Part shown: positions 6,267 through 9,466 of the stretch, in pieces
Numbering within the stretch: the first letter of the stretch is position 1
Layout of the letters: every line of letters starts with the position of its first letter
Origin: Candidatus Obscuribacterales bacterium
Lineage (GTDB): Bacteria; Cyanobacteriota; Vampirovibrionia; Obscuribacterales; Obscuribacteraceae
Direction: 5' to 3'
Assembly (NCBI GenBank): GCA_021732245.1
Contig: JAKFVJ010000042.1
Span: 1 to 9,466 of the forward strand
Length of the DNA: 9,466 nucleotides
Notes under the pieces: generated by a model
Databases searched by the model: none
What the model was told of the DNA's origin: nothing
The model's input: the letters and a program-made list of their open reading frames with translations, nothing else
Made by a program: the position numbers and the translations under genes

Positions 6267-8189
6267 ATGATAGATAAAATGCAACCAAAAGCCAACGCTT
6301 TGACCATTAATGCAGTCTTTGCGCTCAGCTTGACGGCTCTGCTTACGGCGTGCTCGCATTCAAGTGACGAGGCGCCGTCATCATCCGCATCATCTGAGTC
6401 GGGTTCGATCTTAGGCGGCTTGCGCCCCAAAGTCGATCCGAAGATTTTGCAGAAATTAAAAGCGAAAAACATGGTTGCTCGGCCTCTGGTGGCAGCAGAA
6501 GATGCCGCTCAAGGCGGACAATCTGCTGGGCTGCCTGTTGTTTCCAGTGCGCCTTTTGCGCCGCCTGCCGATCAAGTAGTCAGCGGCAACCAGCAAGCAA
6601 GCGCTCCGGCTTTGCCGTTTTTCCCTTTCATGGCTCCTCAGTCAACTCCTCAGTCATCAGGCGTGCCTTCGAGTCCTGGAAGCGTACCGCCGTCACCTGC
6701 TGCTTCTTATGGTGGATACGGTTCTTCGGTGCCACCGGCGCCACCGGCGCCACCGGCTCCGGGTGGTCTGATTCCGCCACCGCCTGCGGTGTCATTATCA
6801 ACGCAAGCGCAGACTGTGCCTTATGGTGCGCCACCGGAAGCATATATGAACCCATATGCTAATCCTTACATGAATCCTTATGCGAATCCCTATGGTAATG
6901 CTGCACCTAATCCTTTTATGCAAGGTGGAGATCCCGGCAGACCGGCAGGCAGTCCATTTGCATCGGGCGGTGCGGTTAACCAATCTAATAGTGGGGACGA
7001 AGAAGCAAAACCGAAAAAGAAATTGCAAGACTTCACGCCGATTACTCCTACAGGCATGGAGTCTAGATCTGCCACCAAGCAGCGCGATGATTTAAAGACA
7101 CTGCTTAAAGGTGCTTTGTCCATGTCGCCGCAAGTGCAGTCGGAAGCAAGAGATAAGGATATCTCCCTTAGCTTGAGTAAGCTTGATGTCGGCATGCCTC
7201 CGGAATCATCCAGAGGCTCCATAACATTGTCGGCTCGCCAGATAGAACAACTGTATAAGCCGGTTGCGCTTGATAAAAAGATCGCCGGACCTGTGCGCAA
7301 AATTTTGTCTGATGTTGCTCAGGACTATTATCGCTATCTCTATGCGTACAACAAATTTGCTCTGGCCCAACAAACAGTTGCTGCCCGTAAGCAAGAAACA
7401 GAAGTTGCCGAGTCGGCTGCTGAGCAGCAAAGAGCTGCGGCGGATATGTCGCAGGCGCAACAAGGAGCAGAATCCGCTCGTGATGATCTAAAAGTTGCTC
7501 AAAATGAATTGGCCGCAACTGCAGGCGCCGCAGCCGCGCGCACTGTAATTGCACGCGTCTCGGGAGTCGCTCCGTCGATTGATTCTCTAGCTCAAGCAGA
7601 AAGACAAGCTTTGGCGCAAGCCAAAAGTGACATGTCATCGTCAAGCGGCGGCGGTGGAATTTTGGGACTACTTGGATTTGGCAGCAGCAAACATGAAGAA
7701 GTGCAGGAGTTGAACGCGCAACCTAAAGCCTTGCCACCGGCACAACCGAAAAAGGTAGAAGCGAAAAAGCCGGATGCGAAAAAGGGTAAAGTGGCAGGCA
7801 AGCCTTTGCCGGGAGACTTAGTGCAGGCTCCTGTCGCGCAAGCAAGTAAGCCGGCTGCTCAAGTGCCGGATTTGAGACCCAGTGGAGGCAATGATTGCAT
7901 TGCATTTGAGTTGCGCAATTTGAATGTCACGCCGCGTAAGTCGATTTTGAAAGTGGCCATTCGCAATACCGGCAGTGAAAATCTCACTTTTGATCCTGAT
8001 GCGATTTCCATTATGGAAAACAACAGGAAGCTTTCGGATGCAGCGGTACGCGCTGATTTTGAAACGACACTTGTTGCTCCCAGCAAGGAAGTGTCAGGCA
8101 CCATTACTATCTTCGGTCATCCTTGGAATGATCGAATCTCCGTCTACCTCTCTGATGCAGGCGGCAAAAACATCCCCTTGAGGCGCTAA
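6267..8189 (+). CDS. Modular lipoprotein: Pro-rich arm, TolC-like helical region, C-terminal beta-type domain (640 aa)
   Basis: A lipoprotein signal peptide ends in the lipobox L26-T27-A28-C29. Ser at +2 suggests outer-membrane sorting if proteobacterial rules apply. GGAG sits only three bases before ATG 6267; the in-frame ATG at 6279 also gives a good signal peptide, so the start could be either. The mature chain has a Ser/Pro/Ala-rich arm (30-190) with PPAPPAP, then YMNP/YANP repeats (193-211). A helical region at 272-433 follows, with a long Ala/Gln/Glu coiled coil at about 354-430. A Gly-rich hydrophobic patch (GGGGILGLLGFG) and a Lys/Pro/Ala linker (about 491-540) lead to a 97-residue beta-type domain (544-640). 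The 272-433 pattern (SPQVQSEA, GMPPE, YYRYLYAYN, ARVSG) resembles one half of the TolC/OEP family, but by eye only. The terminal domain resembles Ig-like domains of secretion and conjugation outer-membrane proteins. It is probably a structural envelope component. Confidence 0.9.
   Translation: MIDKMQPKANALTINAVFALSLTALLTACSHSSDEAPSSSASSESGSILGGLRPKVDPKILQKLKAKNMVARPLVAAEDAAQGGQSAGLPVVSSAPFAPPADQVVSGNQQASAPALPFFPFMAPQSTPQSSGVPSSPGSVPPSPAASYGGYGSSVPPAPPAPPAPGGLIPPPPAVSLSTQAQTVPYGAPPEAYMNPYANPYMNPYANPYGNAAPNPFMQGGDPGRPAGSPFASGGAVNQSNSGDEEAKPKKKLQDFTPITPTGMESRSATKQRDDLKTLLKGALSMSPQVQSEARDKDISLSLSKLDVGMPPESSRGSITLSARQIEQLYKPVALDKKIAGPVRKILSDVAQDYYRYLYAYNKFALAQQTVAARKQETEVAESAAEQQRAAADMSQAQQGAESARDDLKVAQNELAATAGAAAARTVIARVSGVAPSIDSLAQAERQALAQAKSDMSSSSGGGGILGLLGFGSSKHEEVQELNAQPKALPPAQPKKVEAKKPDAKKGKVAGKPLPGDLVQAPVAQASKPAAQVPDLRPSGGNDCIAFELRNLNVTPRKSILKVAIRNTGSENLTFDPDAISIMENNRKLSDAAVRADFETTLVAPSKEVSGTITIFGHPWNDRISVYLSDAGGKNIPLRR
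6731..6757 (+). repeat. Three perfect 9-base tandem repeats (PPA-type)
   Basis: GCCACCGGC is repeated three times exactly (6731-6739, 6740-6748, 6749-6757) within the lipoprotein gene, coding for a PPA-type proline stretch. Identity at DNA level suggests recent slippage. A change of copy number would keep the frame and only alter the length of the proline arm. Confidence 0.85.
6843..6899 (+). repeat. Tyr-x-Asn-Pro tandem repeats (12-base period)
   Basis: Residues 193-211 of the lipoprotein read YMNP, YANP, YMNP, YANP, YGN. Alternating Met and Ala give a 24-base super-repeat. It lies between the Pro-rich arm and the helical region, and may be an extended, aromatic-rich binding or spacer segment. 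Confidence 0.85.
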
Positions 8190-8195
8190 TAGCTA

Positions 8196-9466
8196 ATGCA
8201 GTTGAGAAACAAAGCAACTCGTAAAGTATGGTCGTCGGCGCTTGTGGCGCTGATAGCTTTTGTTTTTGCTTTGGGCATTATAAGCGAAGCCTTTGCTCAA
8301 GGTGGCGGCGGTAGCTCGGTTCCAAGTTCCGGTGGCGCCGTTAAGCCGGAGGATGCTAACGATGTAGCAGCCTGGGATATTCGCAAAAAATATTTCAAGC
8401 GCTTCCCTTACGCTAAATACGCCGGACCGACAGGTAAGAAAATTCCTGATAACCCTGATGGGCATGACCTTGTCGTTGAAATTGGTGGAGGTGGCGCCGG
8501 TGCTGCTGAAGGCTCCGAGGGTGCCGGCGGCGGTGAAGGCGGAGGAGGAGGCGGCGGCGGTGCTGGCGGTGGTTCCAGCGGACCCAAAAAGAGGGAATCA
8601 GTCGGACCAGGTAAGCGAGTTGTTTTAGCTTACGATATTTGCCACGTGCATTGTGACGGTGTCGGACACTGGTTGCCCACGGCGGAGTGGTATCACCAGC
8701 CGCAACCGCCTTGTCCGTTGCCGGCATGTTACACGCAACCGAAATTGTGGACTTTGCCGTTTGATGAAGTTGCCACGAAGCGTGACGAAGAATTATTTGA
8801 TACAGCACTGGGCACTTACAAGATGCCGCAACATTCCCTTGGAGTTAACATTGCTCCTGTAAATGGACTGCCATTGACAGATACTCAGTTCCAAATCATT
8901 GATAGGGAAAATAACCAGCGTTTTCTGGAATTGCTTTTTGATCCTGAGCACATGACCTGGTTGGCCACGAATACAGGGCAAATCCAGGGCGCGTCAGCCG
9001 CCAACAGTTCAGCCGGCGCTGCTGAAGCAAGTTTCAATAATGCTCTTCATCGAATTCGTGATGATGTACTTATAAATGTGGCCAACGAAAATTCAGGATC
9101 TTCGTGCACACCAGATCAAGATCCTAAGACTAATTCGCAAGCGGTGTGGATGGTAATGAAGATGTACCATGAAGTGTTTTTGCCGATGGCACTTCTCTTT
9201 CTTCTTCCTGGTGCGGTTCTCACGCAAATTCAGAGCTTCGTTTATAAAGGCTTTTTTGAAAGCCAAGTAACGATGCCATTTGAAGGCATTTTGCGTGCAA
9301 CTATAGCTATTTTCCTCATTCCGGCTACGCAACTGATCGTTAGTTATTCGATTGACATAGGCAACAGCTTATCCGAATCAGTAAAACCTTGGGCAAACAC
9401 GCAGACTATTTTTATGTGGTCTAAGGAGCAGTCTTTTAACCCACCGATAGACAATCACCTGAACGT
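8196..9466 (+). CDS. VirB6/TrbL-like exported membrane protein, partial (C-terminus beyond right edge)
   Basis: The frame is open from ATG 8196 to the edge (423 codons) and starts six bases after the lipoprotein stop. The only ribosome-site match is GAGG within the preceding gene, so translation is probably coupled. The signal peptide has a core at about 14-29 and an AFA cut after Ala34, then GGGGS. A short charged domain (52-96) is followed by a Gly/Ala/Glu linker (97-128). A region with four cysteines follows (C149-H-V-H-C153, C173, C178), a possible metal site or disulfide pairs, and then a mixed polar domain to about 315. Two hydrophobic segments at about 328-348 and 365-388 follow, and more may lie beyond the edge. 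The pattern of a large exported N-terminal domain followed by channel-like spans (FEGILRATIAIFLIPATQ) recalls VirB6/TrbL-type conjugation proteins. That match is from memory of the family pattern, so function is tentative. Confidence 0.85.
   Translation, partial: MQLRNKATRKVWSSALVALIAFVFALGIISEAFAQGGGGSSVPSSGGAVKPEDANDVAAWDIRKKYFKRFPYAKYAGPTGKKIPDNPDGHDLVVEIGGGGAGAAEGSEGAGGGEGGGGGGGGAGGGSSGPKKRESVGPGKRVVLAYDICHVHCDGVGHWLPTAEWYHQPQPPCPLPACYTQPKLWTLPFDEVATKRDEELFDTALGTYKMPQHSLGVNIAPVNGLPLTDTQFQIIDRENNQRFLELLFDPEHMTWLATNTGQIQGASAANSSAGAAEASFNNALHRIRDDVLINVANENSGSSCTPDQDPKTNSQAVWMVMKMYHEVFLPMALLFLLPGAVLTQIQSFVYKGFFESQVTMPFEGILRATIAIFLIPATQLIVSYSIDIGNSLSESVKPWANTQTIFMWSKEQSFNPPIDNHLN

Noticed and set aside
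7168..7644. 158-codon open frame on the minus strand opposite the lipoprotein gene
   Set aside because: It is antisense to a well-supported gene, has no ribosome site and a composition typical of a frame shadow (runs of Gln, Arg and Leu).

Overview
The window (about 9.5 kb, roughly balanced base composition) carries two divergent gene blocks that meet at a 350-base intergenic region (4129-4478). Every product that can be read appears to be exported or membrane-bound. There is a lipoprotein with a clear lipobox, several signal peptides cut by the AxA rule, and periplasmic-type TPR proteins. This suggests a two-membraned (Gram-negative-type) bacterium. No tRNA, rRNA or taxonomic marker gene is present. 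The mix of TPR-rich, Gly/Pro-rich envelope proteins with a conjugation-like membrane protein is reminiscent of uncultured non-photosynthetic relatives of cyanobacteria (Melainabacteria/Vampirovibrionia), but that is only a guess.

Left block, minus strand (4128 down to 1): two long secreted TPR-repeat proteins (605 and 578 aa) overlap by an ATGA. After a 38-base gap comes a 136-aa protein with two membrane segments. It overlaps by TGATG the start of a small hydrophobic protein that runs off the left edge. The tight packing indicates one operon.

Centre: the 350-base gap contains a plausible plus-strand sigma70-type promoter (TTGACA, 17 bases, AAAAAT). A perfect DnaA-box-like 9-mer lies inside its spacer. 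Just downstream is a leader of about 180 bases with a two-segment inverted repeat that can fold in two mutually exclusive ways. It ends in a strong Shine-Dalgarno before a GTG start. No convincing minus-strand promoter was found.

Right block, plus strand (4479 to the right edge): two secreted Gly/Pro-rich low-complexity proteins (354 aa with 15-residue tandem repeats, and 219 aa), then a 640-aa modular lipoprotein, then at least 423 aa of a signal-peptide-bearing protein with a Gly linker, a four-Cys region and C-terminal membrane segments that runs off the right edge. The lipoprotein has a Pro-rich arm, YxNP repeats, a TolC-like helical/coiled-coil region and a C-terminal beta-type domain.

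Taken together this looks like part of an envelope-spanning apparatus. The last gene resembles VirB6/TrbL-type inner-membrane channel proteins, and the lipoprotein could be an outer-membrane component. The TPR and Gly-rich proteins would be periplasmic scaffolds or secreted parts. A divergent type IV secretion or conjugation-like system is the best hypothesis, but none of the ATPases that would prove it lies inside the window.
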